Origin: Halomonas sp. YLGW01
GTDB taxonomy: Bacteria; Pseudomonadota; Gammaproteobacteria; Pseudomonadales; Halomonadaceae
Length of the DNA: 64,000 nucleotides
Assembly (NCBI RefSeq): GCF_014840935.1
Contig: NZ_CP062005.1
Location: 3,038,001 to 3,102,000 of the forward strand
Direction of reading: 5' to 3'
The position numbers were made by a program, and so were the translations under genes. The notes below the pieces were generated by a model, which saw only the letters and a list, made by a program, of their open reading frames with translations, was not told the DNA's origin and made no database searches. The stretch's first letter is position 1. The number at the start of each line of letters is the position of its first letter. Positions 9,895 to 21,648 of the stretch are shown here, in pieces.

Positions 9895-10665
9895 ATGTCG
9901 TGTTCGACGGCGCGCCGCCCGACCCGCCTGGTGGGCCAGGTTCTGCTGGCGGGCCTGCTGGGCGCCGCCACCGCGGCACAGGCCTACCCCTTCTATGCAC
10001 CACCCAAGGCCAAACCGGACGCGCCGACCTTCAGTGGCGACACCGAACTGGGCTATACCCGACTGAGCGGCAACACCAACAGCCAGACGCTGATCGCCAA
10101 GACGCGCCTGACCTGGTTGACCGGCGACTGGCTGCACACCCTGCGCCTGGAAGCGCGCACCGTGAGCGAGGACGAGGAGACCGAGGACGAGCGCTACCTG
10201 GCCTCCTGGCGCGAGCGCTACGACCTGAGCGGCCCCCACTACCTGTTCGGCTTCATGCGCTGGGAGCGGGAACGAGACAGTGGCTATGAGCGCCAGCTCA
10301 CCGCCATCGGCGGCTATGGGCGCCAGCTGCTCGACGGCAAGCGCCAGGCACTCTCCCTGGAAGCCGGCCCCGGCTATCGCGACGACCGTCTCGAGGACCG
10401 GCCCGGTCAGCAACTGCCGGTGGCCTACGGCGCCATGGACTATCGCTTCACGCTATCGGACACCGGTCACTTCCAGCAGCAGATCTCGGTGGAAACTACC
10501 AGCGAGAACAGCACCCTCCGCTCGCTGAGCGCCATCACCAGCAAGCTCACCTCACGCCTGGCCCTACGCCTGTCCCACGAGATCAAGCATAACTCGCAGC
10601 CGCCGGACAGTGCCGATGCCCGCACCGACACCACTACCAGCGCCTCGCTGCAGCTGAGCTGGTAG
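9895..10665 (+). CDS. YdiY-like outer-membrane protein (DUF481)
   Basis: Predicted outer-membrane beta-barrel of unknown role. The DUF481 hallmark is visible: a start such as GDTELGYTRLSGNTNSQTL, alternating aromatic strands, and a terminal Trp as the BAM recognition residue. The frame is open from ATG 9811, but ATG 9895 gives a compact signal peptide (RRPTRLVGQVLLAGLLGAATAAQA) and 256 residues. Neither start has a good ribosome site. The gene is convergent with maeB. DUF481 proteins are often salt- or acid-induced porin-like proteins; that role is not visible here. Confidence 0.8.
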   Translation: MSCSTARRPTRLVGQVLLAGLLGAATAAQAYPFYAPPKAKPDAPTFSGDTELGYTRLSGNTNSQTLIAKTRLTWLTGDWLHTLRLEARTVSEDEETEDERYLASWRERYDLSGPHYLFGFMRWERERDSGYERQLTAIGGYGRQLLDGKRQALSLEAGPGYRDDRLEDRPGQQLPVAYGAMDYRFTLSDTGHFQQQISVETTSENSTLRSLSAITSKLTSRLALRLSHEIKHNSQPPDSADARTDTTTSASLQLSW

Positions 10666-10714
10666 TCCGCTTCGCCCCTTTGGCGCGCTGTTGCGCATCG
10701 CCTCCTCCAAAACG

Positions 10715-10744
10715 CGACACGCCGGCCCAAGGGCCGGCGTGTCG
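10715..10744. terminator. Bidirectional hairpin between ydiY-like gene and maeB
   Basis: A perfect 14-bp inverted repeat (10715-10728 with 10731-10744) separated by AA. On the minus strand it is followed by CGTTTT, so it best terminates maeB; on the plus strand only TT follows. It lies between convergent genes. Confidence 0.75.
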
Positions 10745-10766
10745 TTAGCGGGACGGGGCTCGGGGA

Positions 10767-12035
10767 TCAGCCGCCGTAGACATCTTCCACACTGGTCAGC
10801 GGGTAGTGTGCCGGGTAGGGCTTGCGCGCCACGCCGGTATCTACTGCGGCCTGAGCCACCGCCGCGGAGACGCGATCCAGCAGGCGCGAATCCATCGGCG
10901 TGGGAATGATATAGCCGCGGCCGAACTCCAGATGCTCGATGTCGTAGGCGCGGAGCACTTCCTCGGTCACCGGCTCACGAGCCAGGTCCTTGAGCGCATG
11001 AACCGCTGCCACCTTCATCTCCTCGTTGATGCCGGTGGCCCGCACGTCCAGGGCCCCGCGGAAGATGAACGGGAAGCCCAGCACGTTGTTGACCTGGTTC
11101 GGGAAGTCCGAGCGACCGGTGGCGACGATCACATCCTCGCGGGCGGCCATGGCATCGCGGGGATGAATCTCCGGGTCGGGGTTGGAGCAGGCGAAGACCA
11201 CCGGATCGGCGGCCATGGTCTTGAGCTGCTCAGGCGTGAGCAGGTTGGGGCCGGACAGGCCGACGAAGGCATCGGCGCCCTCGATGGCATCGTCCAGGGT
11301 GCGCCGCTCGGTCTCGGTGGCGAACATCGCCTTGTACTGGTTGAGATCCTCGCGACCGCTGTGGATCACGCCCTTGCGGTCGAGCATGAAGATGTTCTCG
11401 GCCCGCGCGCCGCAGGCCACCAGCAGCTTCATGCAGGCGATGGCCGCTGCTCCGGCGCCCAGACAAACGATGCGGGCGCTGTCCAGCGACTTGCCAGCAA
11501 TGTCGAGCGCGTTGAGCATGCCGGCGGCGGTGACGATGGCGGTGCCGTGCTGATCATCATGGAAGACCGGGATGCTGCAACGCTCGACCAGCGCCCGCTC
11601 GATCTCGAAGCACTCGGGTGCCTTGATGTCTTCGAGGTTGATGCCGCCCCAGGTGTTGGCGATACGGGCCACGGTATCGATAAAGGCCTGCGGGCTCTCG
11701 GCATCGACCTCGATATCCACCGAATTGATGCCGGCAAACTTCTTGAACAACACACCTTTGCCTTCCATCACCGGCTTGCTGGCCAGCGGCCCCAGATCAC
11801 CGAGACCGAGGATCGCCGAGCCATCGGAGACCACCGCCACCAGGTTGCCCTTGCCGGTATAGAGGTAGGCGTTCTCCGGGTCCTTGGCAATTTCCCGGCA
11901 GGGCTCCGCGACGCCCGGGCTGTAGGCCAGCGCCAGGTGCTTCGCCGAGGTCGTCGGCTTGGTCAGCTCGATGGACAGCTTGCCGGGAATCGGGTGGGCG
12001 TGATAATCCAGTGCCGCTTGCTTCGGATCAGTCAT
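10767..12035 (-). CDS. maeB: NADP-dependent malic enzyme, short form
   Basis: Oxidatively decarboxylates malate to pyruvate. The 422 residues carry the malic N-domain (YSPGVAEPCREIAKD), the metal and substrate region FHDDQHGTAIV near 165, and the NAD(P)-binding GAGAAAIACMKLL near 195. E. coli MaeB has a further C-terminal phosphotransacetylase-like domain of about 330 residues that is absent here; a stand-alone form is known in Pseudomonas. NADP preference is inferred from family, not seen. It has its own transcription unit. Confidence 0.92.
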   Translation of the reverse strand: MTDPKQAALDYHAHPIPGKLSIELTKPTTSAKHLALAYSPGVAEPCREIAKDPENAYLYTGKGNLVAVVSDGSAILGLGDLGPLASKPVMEGKGVLFKKFAGINSVDIEVDAESPQAFIDTVARIANTWGGINLEDIKAPECFEIERALVERCSIPVFHDDQHGTAIVTAAGMLNALDIAGKSLDSARIVCLGAGAAAIACMKLLVACGARAENIFMLDRKGVIHSGREDLNQYKAMFATETERRTLDDAIEGADAFVGLSGPNLLTPEQLKTMAADPVVFACSNPDPEIHPRDAMAAREDVIVATGRSDFPNQVNNVLGFPFIFRGALDVRATGINEEMKVAAVHALKDLAREPVTEEVLRAYDIEHLEFGRGYIIPTPMDSRLLDRVSAAVAQAAVDTGVARKPYPAHYPLTSVEDVYGG

Positions 12036-12231
12036 TTCGTATCCAGTGAGTCACGATGAGGTGGCGCAAGAATATAGAAAAACCCCCGCCCTCACAACGC
12101 GATCCAAGTTCACCACATTGTCGACATTTCATCGCGTATTCACGCGTTTTGCCATCCATTTGCTGAAGTTTATGCCTGAGGCTTCGTCCATAATGCACAG
12201 CTTATCCTGTCCCACCTTCGACGACCGCCCA

Positions 12232-12265
12232 CAATAAAGCCCGCCGCGGGAAATCCCGGGCGGGC
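12232..12265 (-). terminator. Intrinsic terminator after rpmE
   Basis: On the minus strand an 11-bp GC-rich stem with one bulged G (12265-12255 region with 12250-12239) ends in CTTTATTG. It is 49 bases past the rpmE stop. Confidence 0.7.
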
Positions 12266-12313
12266 TCTTGTCCGATCGGCGCCCGAACGGGCGCCAACAG
12301 GCAGCGTCGGCGC

Positions 12314-12529
12314 TTAGCCGCGCTTGACGGCGGCACCGAAACGCTTGTTGAAGCGCTCGACGCGGCCACCGGTGGTCGCCTGCTTCTGCTTACCGGTGTA
12401 GAACGGGTGGCACTGGGAGCAGACGTCCAGGTAGAACTCCTGGTTCGCTGTGGAGCCCACTTCGAAGGTCGCGCCGCAGCTGCAAGTGGCGGAAACCTTC
12501 TTGTAATCGGGATGGATACCTTGTTTCAT
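12314..12529 (-). CDS. rpmE: 50S ribosomal protein L31 (zinc-binding type)
   Basis: A 71-residue L31 starting [22 protein letters not shown]. The CxC at 16-18 and the CSQC pair near 37-40 mark the Zn-containing form, in contrast to the Cys-free YkgM type. The C-terminal VERFNKRFG is conserved. Monocistronic, divergent from priA, with promoter and terminator recognisable. Confidence 0.97.
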   Translation of the reverse strand: MKQGIHPDYKKVSATCSCGATFEVGSTANQEFYLDVCSQCHPFYTGKQKQATTGGRVERFNKRFGAAVKRG

Positions 12530-12659
12530 CTTGAAGCCTCATTGAGCGGTATGCCGCCACCTGATCCACTGCCAGGCACCGCATACGGGTGATGATCGCC
12601 CGCGGCCAGATGGCCACGTCAACGAACCGGAATCCGCCGGCCGTCATTCCCCTTGATCA

Positions 12660-12671
12660 CCGATGCATCGG
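12660..12671. repeat. Perfect 12-bp palindrome in the rpmE leader
   Basis: CCGATGCATCGG lies between the proposed rpmE promoter and its start codon. It could be an operator or RNA hairpin seed; nothing identifies a binder. Confidence 0.3.
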
Positions 12672-12707
12672 CGGTCAAGCGATGGAGAGAGGCCGCGGAG
12701 GGCGGTG

Positions 12708-12736
12708 ATTCTAGCAGACCCGATCTCGGAGGCCAA
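12708..12736 (-). promoter_or_regulatory. Promoter for rpmE
   Basis: On the minus strand TTGGCC (12736-12731), a 17-base spacer, then TAGAAT (12713-12708) preceded by TGC as an extended -10. The -35 covers part of the priA ribosome site on the other strand. Confidence 0.6.
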
Positions 12737-14986
<2,250 letters not shown>

Positions 14987-15055
14987 CCAGACGTGGCATG
15001 ATGGCGTCGCAAGAGCGCGGGCCGCGGGACAGCCAGACGGGGCGCATCGTCAGGG

Positions 15056-15084
15056 TTTAAAGCGCGGCCGGCATGGCCGATAAT
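15056..15084 (+). promoter_or_regulatory. Promoter upstream of argS
   Basis: TTTAAA (15056-15061), 17-base spacer, GATAAT (15079-15084); about 100 bases before the argS ATG. Confidence 0.5.
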
Positions 15085-15188
15085 GCGCCATCATCCGCAG
15101 TTGAGCGACGCTTACACGCCGGCCGGCGGCGCGCCTCATCGTCGTCATTCACGCCTGCCCGGCCAGGCCACAGGACATCAGAGTTTTC

Positions 15189-16874
15189 ATGAAAGACACC
15201 ATTATTGCACTGCTCGAGGAGGCCCTCGATACCCTCCAGCAGCAGGGGGAACTGCCCCAGGACATCGCCCCGACCATCAAGGTGGACCCCACCAAGGACA
15301 AGGCTCACGGCGACTTCGCCACCAACCTGGCGCTGATGCTGGCCAAGCCGGCCGGTAAGAAGCCTCGCGAGCTGGCCGACGCGCTGGTGGCCGCCCTGCC
15401 GGCCTCCCCGGCGATCAGCAAGACCGAGATCGCCGGCCCCGGCTTCATCAATTTCTTCGCCGCCACCGACGCCCTGGCACAGGTGGTGTCGAGCATCCTG
15501 GAGAGCGGCGAGGCCTACGGCCGCAGCCTCGACGGCAAGGGCGAGAAGGTTCAGGTCGAGTTCGTCTCCGCCAACCCGACCGGGCCGCTGCACGTCGGCC
15601 ATGGCCGCGGCGCGGCGATCGGCGACAGCCTGTGCCGCCTGCTGGAGGCCACCGGCTACGACGTCACCCGCGAGTTCTACTACAACGACGCCGGCGCCCA
15701 GATCAGCAACCTGGCGCGCTCGGTGCAGTCACGCGCCAAGGGACTGACCCCGGACGATCCGAGCTGGCCCGATGACGGCTACCGCGGCGACTACATCCGC
15801 GACGTGGCCGCCAGCTACCTGGCCGGCGACACCGTGCATGCCGATGATCGTCACGTCACCGGCGCCGCCGACCCGGACGACCTGGACGCCATCCGCGACT
15901 TCGCGGTGGCCTACCTGCGCCGCGAGCAGGATCTCGACCTCAAGGCCTTCGGCGTGGCCTTCGACGTCTACTTCCTGGAGTCTTCTCTCTACGAGGACGC
16001 CAAGGTCGAGGCCACCGTCAAGACACTGGTCGAGGGCGGCCACACCTACGAGCAGGACGGCGCCCTGTGGCTGCGCACCACCGACTTCGGTGACGACAAG
16101 GACCGGGTGATGCGCAAGCAGGATGGCGGCTACACCTACTTCCTGCCCGACGTCGCCTATCACCTCGACAAGTGGCAGCGCGGCTTCGGCCAGGTGATCA
16201 ACGAACAGGGCGCCGACCACCACTCCACGGTGACCCGGGTGCGCGCCGGCCTGCAGGCGCTGGAAGCCGGCATCCCTAAGGGCTGGCCGGACTACGTGCT
16301 GCACCAGATGGTGCTGGTGACCCGTTCGGGCGTCGAGGTCAAGCTTTCCAAGCGCGCCGGCAGCTACGTGACCCTGCGCGACCTGATCGACGAGGTCGGC
16401 CGCGACGCCACCCGCTACTTCCTGGCCGCGCGGCGCGCCGACTCCCAGTTAACCTTCGACATCGACCTGGCCCGCTCGCAGTCCAACGACAACCCGGTCT
16501 ACTACATCCAGTACGCCCATGCCCGGGTCTGCAGCGTGCTGCGCAAGGCCGCCGCCGACGGCCGCGACTTCCAGCACGACCTGGCGCTTGAGAACCTGGC
16601 CCTGCTCGAGGCCGACCAGGAGAAGGCACTGATGAACCGTCTGGCCCGCTATCCCGAGGTGGTGCGTATCGCCGCCGGCAACCGCGAGCCACAGCAGATC
16701 GCCCAGTACCTGCAGGACCTGGCCGCCGACTTCCACACCTGCTACAACGCCGTGAAGGTGATGGTCGACGACGACGCCCAGCGCAATGCCCGCCTGGCGC
16801 TCGGCCTGGCGACCCGCCAGGTGATTCGCAACGGCCTCGATCTGCTGGGCGTCAGCGCACCCGAGGAGATGTAA
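15189..16874 (+). CDS. argS: Arginyl-tRNA synthetase
   Basis: Charges tRNA-Arg. It is a class I synthetase of 561 residues: an N-terminal Add-1 tRNA domain, the HIGH-equivalent HVGHGRG near residue 138, the ArgRS-typical [25 protein letters not shown] in the KMSKS position, and a DALR anticodon-binding C-terminus. It sits after priA and before the SPOR gene, as in Pseudomonas. Confidence 0.97.
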   Translation: MKDTIIALLEEALDTLQQQGELPQDIAPTIKVDPTKDKAHGDFATNLALMLAKPAGKKPRELADALVAALPASPAISKTEIAGPGFINFFAATDALAQVVSSILESGEAYGRSLDGKGEKVQVEFVSANPTGPLHVGHGRGAAIGDSLCRLLEATGYDVTREFYYNDAGAQISNLARSVQSRAKGLTPDDPSWPDDGYRGDYIRDVAASYLAGDTVHADDRHVTGAADPDDLDAIRDFAVAYLRREQDLDLKAFGVAFDVYFLESSLYEDAKVEATVKTLVEGGHTYEQDGALWLRTTDFGDDKDRVMRKQDGGYTYFLPDVAYHLDKWQRGFGQVINEQGADHHSTVTRVRAGLQALEAGIPKGWPDYVLHQMVLVTRSGVEVKLSKRAGSYVTLRDLIDEVGRDATRYFLAARRADSQLTFDIDLARSQSNDNPVYYIQYAHARVCSVLRKAAADGRDFQHDLALENLALLEADQEKALMNRLARYPEVVRIAAGNREPQQIAQYLQDLAADFHTCYNAVKVMVDDDAQRNARLALGLATRQVIRNGLDLLGVSAPEEM

Positions 16875-16877
16875 GCC

Positions 16878-17570
16878 ATGGCCGCACGCCAAGCCGCCAA
16901 GCCCGCCAGCCGCAAGGGCGCCACCACCCGCAAGCGCACTGCATCGGCCAAGCGGACGGCGCCGCGCGTGCCCGGCTGGCTGTGGGGGCTCGGCGGCCTG
17001 GTGGCCGGTTTCTTCCTCTCCCAGTACGCGCAGGACTCGGCACCGGCGCCGCTGGCCAAGGTATTCAGCCGGCCGGCGCCCGAGCAGGCCGGGCCATCGG
17101 CTGACAACAAGGGAGACGGGGCAGGAAGCGAGGGGTCCGAGGCCAGCGAGCCGCGCATGCCGACCTTCGAGTTCTATACCCTGCTGCCGGAATCCGAGGT
17201 CATCGCCCCCGGCAGCGAGGCTCGGAACGCCGCCACCGAGGCCGCGCCCGCCCGGGATCCCATCGCCGAGCAGATCGCACGCCAACAGGCACAGCCTGCC
17301 GAGAACCGCCAGCCCACCGAGATCGCCACCCATGAGCGCTACATGCTGCAGGCGGCCTCGTTTCGCGAGGCCGCGGACGCCCGGCGGCTCGCCGGTCGGC
17401 TCGGCGACTTCGGCCTGATGGCCAGCATCAGCAAGGTTCAGGCCGGCGACGGTGCCACCTGGCACCGGGTCCAGGTCGGGCCCTACGGCGATACGCGGGA
17501 GCTCAACCGGGCGCAGGACCTGATGATCACCCAGGGCATCGAGCCGCTGACCATCCGCCTGCAGAATTGA
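16878..17570 (+). CDS. FtsN-like SPOR-domain cell-division protein
   Basis: A 230-residue bitopic membrane protein. It has a Lys/Arg/Ala-rich cytoplasmic N-terminus, one TM helix near 33-50 (WLWGLGGLVAGFFLSQYA), a Pro/Ala/Glu-rich periplasmic linker, and a C-terminal SPOR domain from about 155 (YMLQAASFREAADARRLAGRL) that binds denuded septal glycan. It follows argS by three bases and precedes hslV, the normal position for ftsN. The divisome role is inferred from domain layout and synteny. Confidence 0.88.
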   Translation: MAARQAAKPASRKGATTRKRTASAKRTAPRVPGWLWGLGGLVAGFFLSQYAQDSAPAPLAKVFSRPAPEQAGPSADNKGDGAGSEGSEASEPRMPTFEFYTLLPESEVIAPGSEARNAATEAAPARDPIAEQIARQQAQPAENRQPTEIATHERYMLQAASFREAADARRLAGRLGDFGLMASISKVQAGDGATWHRVQVGPYGDTRELNRAQDLMITQGIEPLTIRLQN

Positions 17571-17640
17571 GCCGAGGCGCGGAGCGGCACGCGTGACCTT
17601 CACCACGACGGCGGCAGGCGCCTGCCGCCGCCTCGCCAAG

Positions 17641-17668
17641 GTTGAATTCACGGCGCCTCGCCCACACC
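17641..17668 (+). promoter_or_regulatory. Possible sigma32 heat-shock promoter for hslVU
   Basis: GTTGAAT (17641-17647), 13-base spacer, CCCACACC (17661-17668), compared with CTTGAAA and CCCCATNT for sigma32. Its position 110 bases before hslV fits a known heat-shock operon. The match is partial. Confidence 0.4.
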
Positions 17669-17779
17669 TTCCCTTCACGTTACCGACACAGCTTTCACGG
17701 CGTCCGTCTGACCGCTCACCGCATCCCGGACGCCCAAGTCACCGGGAGTGTCATCGCTCCCACTACGGAGTCCTCCTCC

Positions 17780-18298
17780 ATGACCACGATCGTATCCGTG
17801 CGCCGCGGCGACCAGGTCGCCCTGGCCGGTGATGGCCAGGTCTCACTGGGCAACACCGTCATGAAAGGCAACGCCAGCAAGGTGCGTCGCCTCTACCGTG
17901 GCCAGGTGCTGGCCGGCTTCGCCGGCGGCACCGCCGACGCCTTCACCCTGTTCGAGCGCTTCGAGGCCCAGCTCGAGAAATACCAGGGCCACCTCACCAA
18001 GGCCGCCGTGGAACTGGCCAAGGAATGGCGCACCGACCGTGCCCTGCGCCGTCTCGAGGCGCTGCTGGCCGTGGCCGACAAGAATGCCTCGCTGATCATC
18101 ACCGGCAACGGCGATGTGGTGGAGCCGGAACGCGGCATCATCGCCATCGGCTCGGGCGGCAACTATGCGTTGTCCTCGGCCCGCGCCCTGCTCGATAACA
18201 CCGAGCTGTCGGCCCGCGACATCACCGAGAAGTCCCTGGAGATCGCCGGCGACATCTGCGTCTTCACCAACCACCACATCACGCTGGAAGAGCTCTGA
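17780..18298 (+). CDS. hslV: ATP-dependent protease subunit HslV
   Basis: Proteasome-like threonine peptidase of the HslUV complex. ATG 17780 (CGGAG at 17766-17770) gives [11 protein letters not shown]; removal of Met exposes Thr1, the nucleophile. It has 172 residues, the usual length. The frame is open further upstream, but that would bury Thr1. The [22 protein letters not shown] segment is conserved. hslU follows after three bases. Confidence 0.97.
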   Translation: MTTIVSVRRGDQVALAGDGQVSLGNTVMKGNASKVRRLYRGQVLAGFAGGTADAFTLFERFEAQLEKYQGHLTKAAVELAKEWRTDRALRRLEALLAVADKNASLIITGNGDVVEPERGIIAIGSGGNYALSSARALLDNTELSARDITEKSLEIAGDICVFTNHHITLEEL

Positions 18299-18301
18299 GC
18301 C

Positions 18302-19624
18302 ATGACCCAGATGACCCCCCGCGAGATCGTTCACGCCCTCGATCAGTTCATCATCGGCCAGCAGGATGCCAAACGGGCCGTGGCCGTGGCGCTGCGCAAC
18401 CGCTGGCGCCGCATGCAGCTCAATGACGAGCTGCGCCAGGAAGTCACCCCCAAGAACATCCTGATGATCGGCCCGACCGGCGTGGGCAAGACCGAGATCG
18501 CCCGTCGCCTGGCCAAGCTGGCCCGGGCCCCCTTCCTCAAGGTCGAGGCCACCAAGTTCACCGAGGTGGGCTACGTGGGGCGCGACGTCGAGTCGATCAT
18601 CCGTGACCTGACCGAGTCGGCGATCAAGATGGTCCGCGAGCACGCCAAGGAAGAGGTCGGCCACAAGGCCGATGATGCCGCCGAGGAGCGCATCCTCGAC
18701 GCCCTGCTGCCGCGCCCCCGGGGCAGCGAGTACGACAGCGCCCGGGACGATTCCTCTACCCGTCAGGTCTTCCGCAAGAAGCTGCGCGAGGGTCAGCTCG
18801 ATGACAAGGAAATCGACATCGAGATCACCCCGCAGAGCGGCGGCATGGACTTCAATACGCCGCCGGGCATGGAAGAGATGGCCAGCCAGTTGCAGAGCAT
18901 GTTCTCCAGCATGGGCAAGCAGAAGACCGAGACCCAGCGCGTCGCGGTCAAGGATGCCTGGAAGCTGTTGCGCGACGAAGAAGCCGCCAAGCTGGTCAAT
19001 GAGGACGACATCAAGCACCGCGCCATCGAGGCGGTGGAGCAGCACGGCATCGTCTTCCTCGACGAGATCGACAAGGTCGCCAAGGGCCAGCAGGGCAGCG
19101 GCGGCGAAGTCTCCCGCGAGGGCGTGCAGCGCGACCTGCTGCCGCTGATCGAGGGCTCGACGGTCTCCACCAAGCACGGCATGGTCAAGACCGACCATAT
19201 CCTGTTCATCGCCTCGGGCGCCTTCCACCTGGCCAAGCCCTCGGACCTGATCCCGGAGCTGCAGGGCCGCCTGCCGATCCGCGTCGAGCTCAACGCCCTC
19301 TCGCCGGAGGACTTCCAGCGCATCCTCACCGAGCCTTCCGCCGCCCTGACCAAGCAGTACCAGGCGCTGATGGCCACCGAAGGGCTCGAGATCGCCTTCA
19401 CCGACGACGGTATCGCACGCATCGCCGAGATCGCCTGGCGGGTCAACGAAGGCACCGAGAACATCGGCGCCCGTCGCCTGCACACCGTCATGGAGCGCCT
19501 ACTCGAGGACGCCTCCTTCAAGGGCGGTGACATGGAGGGTCCGCTGACCATCGACGCCGCCTACGTCGACTCCCAGCTCGGCGAACTCGCCATGGACGAG
19601 GACCTGTCGCGCTACATCCTCTGA
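18302..19624 (+). CDS. hslU: HslU unfoldase ATPase
   Basis: AAA+ ATPase that unfolds substrates for HslV. The 440 residues contain Walker [19 protein letters not shown] near 57, an intermediate I-domain about 110-245, Walker [11 protein letters not shown], sensor regions, and the C-terminal EDLSRYIL tail that docks into and activates HslV. Confidence 0.98.
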   Translation: MTQMTPREIVHALDQFIIGQQDAKRAVAVALRNRWRRMQLNDELRQEVTPKNILMIGPTGVGKTEIARRLAKLARAPFLKVEATKFTEVGYVGRDVESIIRDLTESAIKMVREHAKEEVGHKADDAAEERILDALLPRPRGSEYDSARDDSSTRQVFRKKLREGQLDDKEIDIEITPQSGGMDFNTPPGMEEMASQLQSMFSSMGKQKTETQRVAVKDAWKLLRDEEAAKLVNEDDIKHRAIEAVEQHGIVFLDEIDKVAKGQQGSGGEVSREGVQRDLLPLIEGSTVSTKHGMVKTDHILFIASGAFHLAKPSDLIPELQGRLPIRVELNALSPEDFQRILTEPSAALTKQYQALMATEGLEIAFTDDGIARIAEIAWRVNEGTENIGARRLHTVMERLLEDASFKGGDMEGPLTIDAAYVDSQLGELAMDEDLSRYIL

Positions 19625-19632
19625 CCCGGCAC

Positions 19633-19679
19633 GCTGGCCGTCGCCCCGCCCCACGGCAGGCGGCGGCCAGCCCGCTTTC
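19633..19679 (+). terminator. Hairpin terminator after hslU
   Basis: A 13-bp stem with one wobble (19633-19645 with 19659-19671) nine bases past the hslU stop, followed by CCGCTTTCT. The T run is weak. Confidence 0.5.
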
Positions 19680-19701
19680 TGGATCCCTACAGGAGGCCGC
19701 C

Positions 19702-20085
19702 ATGAGCGTCCCGATCCCCTCCCGCGTCCACTACCACAAGTCCGCCCGCGAGCTGGAGCTCGGCTACCCTGACGGCAGAACCTTCCGGCTGTCCATCGAG
19801 TACCTGCGCGTCTTCTCGCCCTCCGCTGAGGTGCGCGGCCACGGCCCCGATACCGCCGTGCTGCAGGTCGGCAAGAAGGATGTGGGCCTTGCCAATATCA
19901 CCCCGGCCGGCCGCTACGCCCTGAAACTCACCTTCGATGATGGCCATGACAGCGGCCTCTTCAGCTGGGACTACCTGTACGCCCTGGCCACCAACGCCGA
20001 GATCAACTGGGCAGACTACCTCGAGCGACTCGAGGCCGCCGGCGAGTCCCGGGAACCCAAGGGCATCCAGTTCAAGCAGCTGTGA
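19702..20085 (+). CDS. DUF971 protein (GBBH-like N-domain)
   Basis: A 127-residue protein made only of the DUF971 domain, the fold found at the N-terminus of gamma-butyrobetaine hydroxylases and seen alone in many bacteria. Key features are [27 protein letters not shown] and [11 protein letters not shown]; the domain has been linked with metal or iron-sulfur handling. No catalytic dioxygenase domain is present. A strong AGGAGG precedes ATG 19702. Its place between hslU and ubiE recurs in Pseudomonas-like genomes. Function unknown. Confidence 0.85.
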   Translation: MSVPIPSRVHYHKSARELELGYPDGRTFRLSIEYLRVFSPSAEVRGHGPDTAVLQVGKKDVGLANITPAGRYALKLTFDDGHDSGLFSWDYLYALATNAEINWADYLERLEAAGESREPKGIQFKQL

Positions 20086-20127
20086 TGTCCTCCCGCGGCG
20101 GCCCCGGTGGCTCGCCCGCCGACGGCG

Positions 20128-20157
20128 AAGACAAGGCCATCGCGGTGACGCTACAAT
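20128..20157 (+). promoter_or_regulatory. Promoter upstream of ubiE
   Basis: AAGACA (20128-20133), 18-base spacer, TACAAT (20152-20157), 85 bases before the ubiE start. Moderate match. Confidence 0.4.
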
Positions 20158-20242
20158 GGCGCCATCGCCGGCCCCTGCCGGCCCTCCTTTACCGCGTGCC
20201 GCCCCTGCGGCACGGACCGACGCACTGACCGACAGGATGCCC

Positions 20243-20989
20243 ATGGACAAGCGCACCACTCACTTCGGCTATCAGGAAGTCCCGGTCGACGAGAAAGCCT
20301 CCCGGGTCGCCGACGTCTTTCATTCGGTGGCGGCGCGCTATGACGTGATGAACGACCTGATGTCCTTCGGTATCCACCGGGTCTGGAAGCGCCTGACGCT
20401 GGAGCGCGCCGGCGTACGCCCTGGCCACCGCGTGCTCGACATCGCCGGCGGCACCGGCGACCTGACGCTGAAGTTTTCCCGCCAGGTCGGGCCTCGCGGC
20501 CAGGTGATCCTCGCCGACATCAACGAATCCATGCTGCGGGTCGGCCGCGACAAGCTGCTCGACCACGGCGTCGGCGGCAACGTCGAATACGTGCAGGCCA
20601 ACGCCGAGTGCCTGCCCTTCCCCGACAACAGCTTCGACTGCATCACCATCGCCTTCGGCCTGCGCAACGTCACCGACAAGGATGCCGCCCTGCGCTCGAT
20701 GACTCGGGTCCTCAAGCCCGGCGGCCGCCTGCTGGTGCTGGAGTTCTCCAAGCCCGACAATCCGCTGCTCTCCAGGGCCTACGACGACTATTCCTTCCAC
20801 CTGCTGCCGAGGATGGGCCAGTGGGTGGCCGGCGATGCCGACAGCTACCGCTATCTGGCCGAGTCGATCCGCATGCACCCGGATCAGGAGACCCTCAAGG
20901 GCATGATGGAGGCGGCCGGCCTCGAGCGGGTCGAGTACACCAATCTCACCGGCGGCATCGTGGCCCTGCATCGAGGCATCAAGCTCTGA
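20243..20989 (+). CDS. ubiE: Ubiquinone/menaquinone C-methyltransferase UbiE
   Basis: SAM-dependent C-methylation in ubiquinone (and menaquinone) synthesis. Motif [17 protein letters not shown], motif II with [20 protein letters not shown], and [13 protein letters not shown] are classic. ATG 20243 is preferred because ACAGGA ends five bases upstream; ATG 20237 is also in frame. It gives 248 residues. First gene of ubiEJB, overlapping ubiJ by one base. Confidence 0.96.
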   Translation: MDKRTTHFGYQEVPVDEKASRVADVFHSVAARYDVMNDLMSFGIHRVWKRLTLERAGVRPGHRVLDIAGGTGDLTLKFSRQVGPRGQVILADINESMLRVGRDKLLDHGVGGNVEYVQANAECLPFPDNSFDCITIAFGLRNVTDKDAALRSMTRVLKPGGRLLVLEFSKPDNPLLSRAYDDYSFHLLPRMGQWVAGDADSYRYLAESIRMHPDQETLKGMMEAAGLERVEYTNLTGGIVALHRGIKL

Positions 20990-21648
20990 TGATGGTGCTC
21001 GCCGGACTCGAACGCACCCTGAACGCCCTGCTCGCCAGGGACCCCGCGGCGCCGGCACGGCTGGCAGCGCTTAATGGCTCGCGCCTGCTGTTGCGCCTGG
21101 AGCGCCCCACCTACGCGCTGCTGGTGAGCTTCGATGCGCACGGCCTGATGCTCTCCCGCGGCGAGGAACTGACCGACGACGCCGACGTGATCGTCGAGGC
21201 CGACAGCGAGGCACTCGGCGAGCTGATCGGCGGCGAGTCCGCCGAGCGACTGATGTTCCGCGGGCGCCTCGCGGTACGCGGCCGCGCCCAGGTCCTCGAG
21301 CAGTCGCGGGATCTGCTGCTGGATCTCGACTTCGACTGGGAGGGTGAGCTCGCCCGCTGGCTCGGCGACCTGCCGGCCCACAGCCTGGCCGAGGGCATGC
21401 GCCGCCTGGCCCGCTGGGGCCTGCGCACGCGCCAGGAGCTGACCGCAGATATCGGCGAATACGTCTTCGAGGAGGCCCGACTGCTGCCCGGGCGACACCA
21501 GCTCGAGGTGATGCGCGACCAGCTCACGCAGCTCGAGATCTCAAGCGACCGGATCGAGGCCCGGCTCGAGCGCCTCAAGCGCCGCCTCGAGGCACGCCGC
21601 CTGCCCGCCGACAGGCTCGACAGAGCGGCCGAGGAGCCCGGCTCATGA
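20989..21648 (+). CDS. ubiJ: Ubiquinone biosynthesis accessory factor UbiJ
   Basis: A 219-residue SCP2 (sterol carrier) domain protein that with UbiK binds ubiquinone intermediates. The SCP2 fold spans about 18-115; the C-terminus is a coiled coil ([24 protein letters not shown]). The frame is open well upstream inside ubiE, but ATG 20989 overlapping the ubiE TGA is the evident start. It sits between ubiE and ubiB as in E. coli (formerly yigP). Confidence 0.92.
   Translation: MMVLAGLERTLNALLARDPAAPARLAALNGSRLLLRLERPTYALLVSFDAHGLMLSRGEELTDDADVIVEADSEALGELIGGESAERLMFRGRLAVRGRAQVLEQSRDLLLDLDFDWEGELARWLGDLPAHSLAEGMRRLARWGLRTRQELTADIGEYVFEEARLLPGRHQLEVMRDQLTQLEISSDRIEARLERLKRRLEARRLPADRLDRAAEEPGS

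Noticed and set aside
17843-19483. 546-codon open frame antisense to hslVU
   Set aside because: Shadow of hslV and hslU produced by codon bias; composition is Asp/Leu/Gly-rich with no recognisable fold.
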